From contig CAJTAT010000002.1 in NCBI GenBank assembly GCA_910574475.1, positions 62,001 through 126,000 on the forward strand: 64,000 bases of DNA, given 5' to 3'. The DNA is from Clostridia bacterium (GTDB lineage: Bacteria; Bacillota; Clostridia; Lachnospirales; Lachnospiraceae). This document shows, in pieces, positions 47,616 through 55,418 of the stretch. The translations under genes were made by a program, and so were the position numbers. Position 1 is the first letter of the stretch; each line of letters starts with the position of its first letter. The notes under the pieces are model-generated. The model did not search any database, was not told the origin of the DNA, and worked only from the letters and a program-made list of their open reading frames with translations.

Positions 47616-48788
47616 TTAGCAATTATGGTATCCTTTTACCATTTGGTAGACTTCACTATATGACAATCCCTGCTCCCCAGCCAGCCTCTTCACACTCTCA
47701 TACTCAGGATAGCATACCTCTTCCTCATCAAACATGCACACCTTCACCTTTACAGGGCCATAAGGTGTCTCCACCTCCTCTATCCGCCGAGGTAAAGTGT
47801 CTCGCTGCACTTGATAGCGGCGCACTCCTATGGTCGTTGTCTCTCGGAACAAAATTTTATCCATATCCCGAATCTTCTCTTCATCGCAAAGGACAGAGAT
47901 CTGATAAGCCGGACGGTTTTTCTTCATATAGATAGGTGTAAAGAATACATCTCTGGCTCCCGCCTCTAGTAAGCACTCCATCGTATAACCCAAGATCTCA
48001 CCGGAACAGTCATCTATATTACTCTCCAGCATCCAAAGCTCCCCCTCCGGCTCTTCTTCAATCAGCATAGCCCTCAGCACATTTGCCTTTGGAAAATCTT
48101 TTTTGCCGGCTCCTAGACCAATCACCTGTACAGTAAACTTTTTCTTCGGCTTCTGTCCCTCAGACAGAGCTGCAATAGCTGCGCCTGTGGGCGTAACCAT
48201 CTCACCATCTTGTTCTGTCTGTCGAAGGGGAAGCCCATGGCTGGATGCAATCTCAAGAACTGCTGGGACAGGAACGGGCAAGATTCCATGCTGGCAGTGA
48301 ACATGTCCCTGTCCCTCCCAGATATCCGATACAAGCACCCTGTCTATGTCAAGCTCTTCCAGACATGCCGCTGTAGCCACAATATCCACAATGGAATCTA
48401 CCGCGCCTACTTCATGAAAATGTACTTCATCTGCCGGACGTCCGTGAACCTTTCCCTCCGCATCTGCTACAATCTGAAACATGTTCTTAGCAAGCTCAAG
48501 AACTCTTGGTTTTAGGCCTGCTCCATCCAACATCTGCTCAATATCTCTCCATGTACGATGTTCATGGTCATGAGAGTGGGTATGTATATTTTTTAAAATC
48601 ACATCAAAATCACAGGCATCCAGTCCAGCTTTCTGAACTCTTCCAATCCGTATCTCATAGCCTTCCAAAGGAAGCTGAGCCAATGTCTGGCGCAAATTCT
48701 CCTCTGTAGCCCCCAGATCCAGTAAGGCCGCTACCGTCATATCTCCGCTGATTCCAGAATAACATTCCAAATATAAAGTCTTTCCCAT
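47616..48788 (-). CDS. larC: LarC: NPN cofactor nickel insertion protein
   Basis: LarC inserts nickel into the pyridinium-3,5-bisthiocarboxylic acid mononucleotide to finish the LarA cofactor. The 390-residue protein has the N-terminal CYSGISGDMT motif, the His-rich segment HTHSHDHEH (near residue 91), and VHFHEVGAVDSIVD. The C-terminal domain continues in the same frame, unlike in L. plantarum where larC needs a frameshift. The ATG at 48788 lies one base after the LarB stop, with GGAGGAG inside larB. LarE, the sulfur-transfer enzyme, is not in the window. Confidence 0.92.
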   Translation of the reverse strand: MGKTLYLECYSGISGDMTVAALLDLGATEENLRQTLAQLPLEGYEIRIGRVQKAGLDACDFDVILKNIHTHSHDHEHRTWRDIEQMLDGAGLKPRVLELAKNMFQIVADAEGKVHGRPADEVHFHEVGAVDSIVDIVATAACLEELDIDRVLVSDIWEGQGHVHCQHGILPVPVPAVLEIASSHGLPLRQTEQDGEMVTPTGAAIAALSEGQKPKKKFTVQVIGLGAGKKDFPKANVLRAMLIEEEPEGELWMLESNIDDCSGEILGYTMECLLEAGARDVFFTPIYMKKNRPAYQISVLCDEEKIRDMDKILFRETTTIGVRRYQVQRDTLPRRIEEVETPYGPVKVKVCMFDEEEVCYPEYESVKRLAGEQGLSYSEVYQMVKGYHNC

Positions 48789-48789
48789 A

Positions 48790-49545
48790 CTAAGATTCTC
48801 CTCCCCGCACTGCAAGTCGATTGATCTGTGTAGCCACATACCCAGCTCCATATCCGTTGTCTATGTTCACAACTGTAATCCCATTTGCACAGGAATTCAT
48901 CATAGTCAGAAGCGCCGACAGGCCTTCGAAGCTGGCTCCATAGCCCACGGATGTGGGTACTGCAATGACAGGCACGTCCACAAGCCCTGCCACAACACCT
49001 GCAAGGGCTCCCTCCATGCCTGCCACTGCGATGACACAGTTAGCTCCCTGGAAATGCCCCATATTAGCCAGGAGCCTGTGTATGCCCGCCACTCCCACAT
49101 CGTAGAGCCTCAGCACCCTTGTCCCAAAAAACTCCGCCACCTGGGCCGCTTCCTCAGCCACAGAGATATCAGCCGTTCCTCCTGTACAGACTACCACCTT
49201 ACCTATCTGCTCTTTCTCATGCTTCTCAATCTTCAACACCCGGGAAATAGGGTCGTAAACTGCTTCTGGCAACAGATTCCTTACTGCCTCATACTGCTCC
49301 CCACTGGCTCTGGTCCCCAGCACATCAACCCCTTCAGCCGTCAATGTCTGATAGATCTTCACCAAGTGCTCCTCAGCCTTTCCGCTGCAATATATAACTT
49401 CCTCAAAGCCCTGGCGAAGCTTCCGGTGATGATCAAGCTTCGCAAAGCCCAGATCTTCATAGGGAAGGTTTTTAAGCTGCCTCTCTGCCTCTTCTATATC
49501 AACAGCTCCCTCTTTCACTTGTCTTAATAATTCTGTCACATCCAT
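48790..49545 (-). CDS. larB: LarB: pyridinium-3,5-biscarboxylic acid mononucleotide synthase
   Basis: LarB carboxylates nicotinic acid adenine dinucleotide to start nickel-pincer cofactor synthesis. The 251-residue protein has a PurE-like C-terminal domain with CTGGTADISVAEEA, VAGMEGALAGVVAGLVDVPVIAVPTSVGYG and the ending NIDNGYGAGY, all typical of LarB. It is in an operon with larC. Confidence 0.93.
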   Translation of the reverse strand: MDVTELLRQVKEGAVDIEEAERQLKNLPYEDLGFAKLDHHRKLRQGFEEVIYCSGKAEEHLVKIYQTLTAEGVDVLGTRASGEQYEAVRNLLPEAVYDPISRVLKIEKHEKEQIGKVVVCTGGTADISVAEEAAQVAEFFGTRVLRLYDVGVAGIHRLLANMGHFQGANCVIAVAGMEGALAGVVAGLVDVPVIAVPTSVGYGASFEGLSALLTMMNSCANGITVVNIDNGYGAGYVATQINRLAVRGGES

Positions 49546-49644
49546 GTTTTCAAATCCTTATTTCATTAGTCTTATAAAATTGTATCATCACTCCTTCCAA
49601 ATAACAAGCATTATAAAACTGGTTTCATTATTTTACCTCGCCAT

Positions 49645-50622
49645 TCAGGACTTTGCAGTTACTTCATGTGTAATCTTACCTTCTGTAAAAAATTCTTCAA
49701 TATTATTTATGGTAGTTGACGCAATGTTAAGGAGGGCTTCTTCCGTCAAAAACGCCTGATGAGAGGTAATGAGTACATTGGGCATGGACACAAGAAGCTG
49801 TAACATTGCATCATCTACTACTTCCCCAGAACAATCCTCAAAGAAATAGCCTGCCTCCTCCTCATATACGTCCAGCGCCACTGCGCGAAGCTGTTTGTTC
49901 CAGAGCGCCTCCACCAGCGCGCCACTGTCCACCAATGCTCCCCGGGAGGTATTAATTAGAATCGCTGTACTTTTCATCATTTCAAACCGTCGCCCGTTTG
50001 CCAGATGATAGCTGTCGTCTGTCAGAGGGCAGTGTAGGGAAATAAAATCACTCTCCCGGAATAGAGTGTCCAGATCTGTATACTCAATATTAGGTTGAGG
50101 ATAGGGGTCATATGCGATTATCTTCAGCCCAAATCCACGACAGATATCAATAAATACACGGCCGATTGTTCCTGTTCCCACTACTCCCATGGTCTTCCCA
50201 TGAAGGTCCACACCAGTCAGTCCGTTCAAACTGAAATTATATTCACGAGTCCGATTGTATGCTTTGTGTATTTTTCGATTCAGAATAAGCAGCATGGCTA
50301 TTGCATGTTCTGCCACTGCGTAGGGAGAGTAAGCTGGTACTCTTGCAACTCTCAATCCATCTAAGGCATTTAAATCCAGGTTATTAAAGCCTGCACATCG
50401 CATAGCGATCAGCTTCACACCAAGACGGTTTAACTCTTTCATAACTTCTGTATCCAGAATATCGTTCACAAAAGCACATACTACATCGCAGCCCTTCGCC
50501 GAATCTACCGTACTGCGGTTCAGCTTATGTTCCATAAACTTTATTTCCATATTTTCTTTACAGCATTTCTCAAAAACTTCCTGTTCATATGGTTTTGTAT
50601 CAAAAAAAGCTATTTTAATCAA
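49645..50622 (-). CDS. D-lactate dehydrogenase-like 2-hydroxyacid dehydrogenase
   Basis: It reduces pyruvate to D-lactate with NADH, or acts on a related 2-oxo acid. The 325-residue protein begins MIKIAFFDTKPYEQ, as in the LdhA group, and has the NAD site VGTGTIGRVF. It carries the catalytic Arg in NTSRGALVD, Glu in VYEEEAGYFFED and His in ITSHQAFLTEEA. The TTG at 50622 has AGGAGG seven bases upstream and gives the family start. A frame seven codons longer is not preferred. It is divergent from acetate kinase, with overlapping promoters. Confidence 0.88.
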   Translation of the reverse strand: MIKIAFFDTKPYEQEVFEKCCKENMEIKFMEHKLNRSTVDSAKGCDVVCAFVNDILDTEVMKELNRLGVKLIAMRCAGFNNLDLNALDGLRVARVPAYSPYAVAEHAIAMLLILNRKIHKAYNRTREYNFSLNGLTGVDLHGKTMGVVGTGTIGRVFIDICRGFGLKIIAYDPYPQPNIEYTDLDTLFRESDFISLHCPLTDDSYHLANGRRFEMMKSTAILINTSRGALVDSGALVEALWNKQLRAVALDVYEEEAGYFFEDCSGEVVDDAMLQLLVSMPNVLITSHQAFLTEEALLNIASTTINNIEEFFTEGKITHEVTAKS

Positions 50623-50677
50623 AGCAATGCCTCCTGCACTCATAATTTTTCTTATTGTATGGAAAGTTCCTTTTTGC

Positions 50678-50711
50678 TATACTTATAAAATAAGAAAATT
50701 ACTAATTGCAA
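50678..50711. promoter_or_regulatory. Overlapping divergent promoters of ldh and acetate kinase
   Basis: On the plus strand TTGTAT (50655-50660), 17 bases, TATACT (50678-50683). On the minus strand TTGCAA (50711-50706), 17 bases, TTATAA (50688-50683). The two -10 boxes share a base, so the promoters would compete. Confidence 0.5.
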
Positions 50712-50766
50712 CTAATTACCGTACCCTCAGTGTACAGAGGGTATGCATATGGAGGATTAAAATTTT

Positions 50767-51954
50767 ATGAAACTTTTAGTATGTAATGCGGGAAGTACAT
50801 CTTTGAAATTCAAACTATTTATTATGCCTGGAGATCAGGTTCTGGCCGAAGGCAAGGTTGAGCGGGTAGGAAGCAAAGACAACGCTATATTTCATTTCAA
50901 AAAACCAGATGGCTTTAAAATTTTTCGTGAGGGACTATGTATTCCCACCTACACAGAGGGAATACAAATGTTCCTGGACTGTCTTCTGAATCCAGAATAT
51001 GGCGTACTCTCCGATCTTCGGGAATTGGAACGGGTAGGCTTTAAAACCGTTCTTTCCAAAGGGCATTATGGAATCCATGAGCTGACTCCTGAAGTACTAA
51101 AGGGTATGGAGGATTACCTTGTAGTGGCTCCAGCTCATAATATTCCTTATCTGGAAGCCATTCGCCAGTTCCAAAAGCTTACCCCTGACGCTATGCTAGT
51201 AGGGGCTTTTGAGACGGCTTTCCACACCACCATCCCATTGGAGCGCAAGCTCTATGGTATTCCTTATGAGTGGTATGAAAAATATGGTATTGAGCGTTTG
51301 GGCTACCACGGTGCCTCTCACAGCTATGTGGCTGAAACCCTGGAATCTCTTTATGGTACTACCGGGAAAACCATCTCATGTCATTTAGGGGGAAGTGGCT
51401 CTCTCTGTGCTATTGATAATGGAAAAAGTGTGGATACCAGCTTCGGCCTCTCTTTACAAGTCGGCTTAATTCAATCCAACCGCAATGGCGACATGGATCC
51501 CTTTATTGTTCCCTTCCTGTTAAAAGAAGGAATGGAGCTGGATGAAGTTCTGGAGGGCTTAAGTAAGCGTGGTGGTCTTCTTGGAATCTCTGGTGTCAGC
51601 AATGACTTAAGAGATATTGAGGATGCTGCCAAGGCAGGAAATGACAGAGCAAAACTGGCCATCGACGTATTTTGCAATGGTATTGTCCGCTATATTGGTT
51701 CTTACTATGCAGAGCTGGGGGGGCTTGATCATCTTGTCTTCACTGGTGGAATTGGAGAGCACGGCTGCACTGTACGCAAGATTGTCTGTGCTCAATTGAA
51801 GCATATGGGAATCCTTCTGGATCCAGAGAAGAATCTCTCTTACAGTCAAAATGCAGTGATCTCCACTGAGGATTCACCTGTAAAGATTCATGTCATCCCT
51901 GCCAATGAGGAACTCGGAGTAGCTCGGAAAACTTATGGCTATCAAAGAAGTTGA
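50767..51954 (+). CDS. ackA: Acetate kinase family
   Basis: It interconverts acetyl phosphate and ADP with acetate and ATP. The 395-residue protein has the N-terminal NAGSTSLKFKL signature, the catalytic region GYHGASHSYV, CHLGGSGSLCAI and the FTGGIGEHG segment. The usual SSS of NAGSSSLKF is STS, a minor change. No phosphotransacetylase gene lies next to it. Because the genes around handle lactate and acyl-CoA, a propionate or other short-acyl substrate is possible. Confidence 0.88.
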   Translation: MKLLVCNAGSTSLKFKLFIMPGDQVLAEGKVERVGSKDNAIFHFKKPDGFKIFREGLCIPTYTEGIQMFLDCLLNPEYGVLSDLRELERVGFKTVLSKGHYGIHELTPEVLKGMEDYLVVAPAHNIPYLEAIRQFQKLTPDAMLVGAFETAFHTTIPLERKLYGIPYEWYEKYGIERLGYHGASHSYVAETLESLYGTTGKTISCHLGGSGSLCAIDNGKSVDTSFGLSLQVGLIQSNRNGDMDPFIVPFLLKEGMELDEVLEGLSKRGGLLGISGVSNDLRDIEDAAKAGNDRAKLAIDVFCNGIVRYIGSYYAELGGLDHLVFTGGIGEHGCTVRKIVCAQLKHMGILLDPEKNLSYSQNAVISTEDSPVKIHVIPANEELGVARKTYGYQRS

Positions 51955-51969
51955 ATTTGATTTTTTCCA

Positions 51970-51998
51970 TTGCTCACTACCCATTTTTTTGATATAAT
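51970..51998 (+). promoter_or_regulatory. Sigma-A promoter of the PilZ gene
   Basis: TTGCTC (51970-51975) and TATAAT (51993-51998) are spaced by 17 bases. Confidence 0.7.
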
Positions 51999-52067
51999 AA
52001 ACGAAAGATCTAGCAAAAATTATCATTTATTTGGTCAAATATATAAAAATTGGGAGGCGCATACATC

Positions 52068-52703
52068 ATGGATATGCTAAAAAATTGTCGCAAAGCAGAA
52101 GTCTACGACCCATCCGATACAATGCTCTGTGTTTCAGAGGTATTCTGTGACTTGTCCAATCAAATATGGGTATCGGTTTCCCCTGATTTCCCTTGGGAAG
52201 ACTTTGAATATTATAATATTATATTTTTTGATCCAGTTGCCGGCCTGGTTCACTGTCAATGTACTCTAAGCAGTCCACAGGAGACTTCCGAAGAGCGTCT
52301 TTCCTTGCTCTGTACTATACTGGAAGTTTTAGAATCTCAACAGCGTAGACAGGATCTGAAAATTCCTCTGGAAATGGAACTGGAGATATCTTATGTCAAG
52401 AAACCAGCCGGTTCATCCGATCTGCCTTCAAGCTTTACTGCCGTCACCCGCAATATCAGTGCAGGAGGCGTGTACGTGATTTGCCCGTTCCAATTGCCTG
52501 AAGGAGCAGTGATCGAGTTTCAATTACAGGGGGCAGCCAAGCCGCTTTTACTCACTGCTTCTGTGCTTAGGAGCGAGGAATTGCCGCCCAAAAAGAATAT
52601 ACCTCAATATGGTCACGGTTGCCAGTATCTGGAATTAAAGCCCAAAACTGAGGCCGCATTGAGAAACTACATATTCCGTAAACAACGGGAACGTCGTTTT
52701 TAA
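52068..52703 (+). CDS. PilZ-domain c-di-GMP receptor protein
   Basis: The 211-residue protein has an N-terminal flagellar-brake-like domain (residues 1-about 90) and a C-terminal PilZ domain. The c-di-GMP-binding motifs are visible: an RRQDLK (second Arg of RxxxR replaced by Lys) and NISAGG matching (D/N)xSxxG. The Lys change may alter affinity. The start at 52068 follows GGAGG. It lies next to the GGDEF/HD-GYP gene in the convergent orientation, so ligand and sensor genes are neighbours. Confidence 0.85.
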   Translation: MDMLKNCRKAEVYDPSDTMLCVSEVFCDLSNQIWVSVSPDFPWEDFEYYNIIFFDPVAGLVHCQCTLSSPQETSEERLSLLCTILEVLESQQRRQDLKIPLEMELEISYVKKPAGSSDLPSSFTAVTRNISAGGVYVICPFQLPEGAVIEFQLQGAAKPLLLTASVLRSEELPPKKNIPQYGHGCQYLELKPKTEAALRNYIFRKQRERRF

Positions 52704-52727
52704 TTTTATAATAATATCTTCATTAAT

Positions 52728-52769
52728 AAAAGGATGCTACCCTCAGCGGACTAAGAGTAGCATCCTTTT
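52728..52769. terminator. Bidirectional terminator between PilZ and HPt genes
   Basis: AAAAGGATGCTAC and GTAGCATCCTTTT (52728-52769) are perfect 13-bp arms with a 16-base loop and flanking A/T runs. Confidence 0.88.
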
Positions 52770-52797
52770 AACACTAAACTTTTATTTCTAAAGCAAT

Positions 52798-53154
52798 CTA
52801 TTCAGAAGCCTCTAAAATGCGAATGGTATCTGCGGTTGTTTGATAATCTCCTTTTACCTGCTCTACCAGCCCACCTGCTTCTTCACTCCAACCGCTTCGC
52901 AGCGCTTCCGTCAGTTTACTGCTTGAATCCAGCAATTTCGAAAATCCCAAGTTCTGACATACACCTTTGATTGTATGTGCAGCACGAAATGCGTCCTCAT
53001 AATTTTGCTCCTCTAAAGACTGGCATAAAAGATCGTAACTGCCATCATTTAAAAATTTTAATACAAACTTTCGAACAAGCTTTTCGCTGCGTAACCGGCC
53101 AATCACGTCTTGATAATCGCCATTTATGGCAGTATAAAATTCTTGCAAAGTCAT
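52798..53154 (-). CDS. Histidine phosphotransfer (HPt) domain protein
   Basis: The 118-residue helical protein has a canonical HPt site AAHTIKGVCQNLG with the phosphoacceptor His near residue 60. It relays phosphate between receiver domains. It follows the REC/HD-GYP/GGDEF gene by 18 bases, so it probably exchanges phosphate with that receiver. No histidine kinase is encoded nearby. Confidence 0.85.
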   Translation of the reverse strand: MTLQEFYTAINGDYQDVIGRLRSEKLVRKFVLKFLNDGSYDLLCQSLEEQNYEDAFRAAHTIKGVCQNLGFSKLLDSSSKLTEALRSGWSEEAGGLVEQVKGDYQTTADTIRILEASE

Positions 53155-53172
53155 AATACCTTCCTCCTTAAC

Positions 53173-55305
53173 TTATGATTTGGTTTTATTGGCAGACGCA
53201 TCTTCACTGCCATCGATAGTCGAAATAGCTGAGAACATATTATTCATAGAACCTTGGTAAAAGCGGTACTTTCCTCGCCCAGAACGCTTTACAGAGTAAA
53301 GTGCCTGATCGGCAGAGTGGAACAATTCTTCGTAATCTGTTCCAATATCCTCTGTCTGTGCAATGCCCATACTAATTGAAATAATAAAGTCCTCATACTG
53401 TCCAATTAGTGAATCAAAAATACGCTTAATAATCGGCTCTAACTCCATCTTATATTCGAGAAAAATTAAAAACTCGTCTCCACCAACACGTGCTGCAATA
53501 TCTGCCCCTCGAATACTCTGTTTTAGTTGCTTCGCCATATGTTTTAGTACCTGATCACCAAAAATATGGCCGTAAGTATCATTTGCTGATTTAAAGTGAT
53601 CTAAATCAAAAATAGCCAATGCATAGTTTTTATCTGAGCGCGTCTCCATACGGGCAATAATCTGCTCCTTAGCACTGGCGTGATTCAGTAGTCCAGTCAG
53701 TGCATCATGACTGGCTTTTTGCTTCAGGGAATCCAAAAGTCTGCGGGAGTCATGGATATCTACAGCCTTTCCAATGACGCCCTGATACACAGGTGGTTCA
53801 TCCCCAGACCACATGGCGCGAGCTATGATCCGATGCCATCGAGCTTCTCCCTGATAATAAAGCTTGCAATCATGTTGAACGATGGGATCTTTGGGCGTCG
53901 TATTACGCAATTCCCGGGCCATCTGTTTCCACTCTTCCAATTTGAGTATCGCCAAGGCTTTAGAATTTTCATAGGGAGCCATCACTACTTCTTCCATTCC
54001 CAGTTGCTCTGCACTCCATGGTGTCAACGTCACCATAGACGGTGACACATGATACTCAAACTGAATTTCCCGTGACATCATAGCAAAGAAATTATATTTT
54101 TCACGTTCACGCTCTAAAAGCTGAAGAGTCCGATCTGACACTGTCAGCTCATCGTGGTGCATCATTTCCCTAGCTATTTTATACATCTCTCGCTCATTTT
54201 CTTCCTCAGGAGTCGTCCGTCCCATGGCATCCTGAATATCATCTGATATATCTGTCAGACATTCCAACACTTGTGGATTAAAAGAACCACACTGTCCATC
54301 TATAATCATATGAACAGCCGTCTCATGAGAGTAAGCCGCTTTATAAACACGTTCGCTGGTCAATGCATCATACACATCTGCCAGAGCCACAATCTGAGCA
54401 GAGATGGGGATTTCATCTCCCTTCAGCCCATCAGGGTAGCCTCGTCCATCGTATCGTTCATGATGCCAGCGACAAATTTCATAGGCGTACTTAACTAGTA
54501 GTTCATTTTGATACATCTGAACATCTTTCAGCATATCTGCGCCCTGACGGGAATGTGTCTTCATCACAGCAAATTCTTCATCCGTCAGTCTGCCTGGTTT
54601 ATTCAAAATTTTCTCATCAATGGCAATTTTTCCAATATCATGTAAAGCCGATGCTGTACTGATCAGAGAAATATCATGTTCTGAAAGCTCATATTGCTCA
54701 GTCTTTTGAACTAGGCATCTCAACAACAATTCTGTCAGAATATGTACATGACGAACATGCTGTCCACTCTCACCATTACGGAATTCAACAATATGGCTGA
54801 GAATATCGATCATCATGTTATTGTTCTGTTCTTTTTCATAAATTTGCTCGCTCACCATACCAATCAGCTTTTTCTGCTTCGCATACAGCAGAATCGTATT
54901 TACCACACGGTGATGAACAATCAGAGCATCAAAAGGACGAGTGATAAAATCACTCACACCTAGCTCATACGCACGTTCTATATAGGAAGAGCTGGTCTCT
55001 GCCGTAATCATAATCACAGGAATATCTTCAATCCATCGATTTTCATTCATTACAGCCAACACACCAAAGCCATCCATTTCTGGCATGACAATGTCAAGTA
55101 ACAGCAGAGACAACTCCATACCATATTTTTGAATCGCCGCTACTGCCTGAACGCCATTCTCGGCTTCCATAATTTCATATTCATCTCCAAGCATATCCGC
55201 AAGAATAGAACGGTTCATCTCAGAGTCATCTGCAATTAAAATTGTCTGTTCTTTATTTATAGTAATCACTTCCTTGTACTGCAAAATGTTCGGTTTCACA
55301 ACCAA
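53173..55305 (-). CDS. Response regulator with HD-GYP and GGDEF domains
   Basis: The roughly 700-residue protein couples phosphorelay input to c-di-GMP turnover. REC (about 20-140) has phospho-acceptor Asp71 in LLLDIVMPEMDG. HD-GYP (about 165-350) has HD at 222-223 and HHERYDGRGYPDG at 281-293, so c-di-GMP hydrolysis is expected. A PAS-like segment (about 400-515) leads to GGDEF (about 525-690) with VGGDEF at 607-612 and the inhibitory-site RGAD five residues before it, so synthesis is also expected. The start is unclear: TTG/GTG codons near 55305 have no ribosome site, whereas AAGGAAG stands before a rare ATA at 55260. Confidence 0.88.
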   Translation of the reverse strand: MVVKPNILQYKEVITINKEQTILIADDSEMNRSILADMLGDEYEIMEAENGVQAVAAIQKYGMELSLLLLDIVMPEMDGFGVLAVMNENRWIEDIPVIMITAETSSSYIERAYELGVSDFITRPFDALIVHHRVVNTILLYAKQKKLIGMVSEQIYEKEQNNNMMIDILSHIVEFRNGESGQHVRHVHILTELLLRCLVQKTEQYELSEHDISLISTASALHDIGKIAIDEKILNKPGRLTDEEFAVMKTHSRQGADMLKDVQMYQNELLVKYAYEICRWHHERYDGRGYPDGLKGDEIPISAQIVALADVYDALTSERVYKAAYSHETAVHMIIDGQCGSFNPQVLECLTDISDDIQDAMGRTTPEEENEREMYKIAREMMHHDELTVSDRTLQLLEREREKYNFFAMMSREIQFEYHVSPSMVTLTPWSAEQLGMEEVVMAPYENSKALAILKLEEWKQMARELRNTTPKDPIVQHDCKLYYQGEARWHRIIARAMWSGDEPPVYQGVIGKAVDIHDSRRLLDSLKQKASHDALTGLLNHASAKEQIIARMETRSDKNYALAIFDLDHFKSANDTYGHIFGDQVLKHMAKQLKQSIRGADIAARVGGDEFLIFLEYKMELEPIIKRIFDSLIGQYEDFIISISMGIAQTEDIGTDYEELFHSADQALYSVKRSGRGKYRFYQGSMNNMFSAISTIDGSEDASANKTKS

Positions 55306-55374
55306 AATTACTATTTTAGTCTACCATATGATACCCAAAACAGCAAGTATAGATTTTATATATGCCCTTGTGTA

Positions 55375-55407
55375 TAAAAAAGAACTGGCGGATTTTCCGC
55401 CAGCTCT
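55375..55407 (-). terminator. Terminator of the GH25 lipoprotein gene
   Basis: On the minus strand GAGCTGGCGG and CCGCCAGTTC form a 10-bp stem with a five-base loop, followed by six T. Confidence 0.88.
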
Positions 55408-55418
55408 TACCGTTTCAT

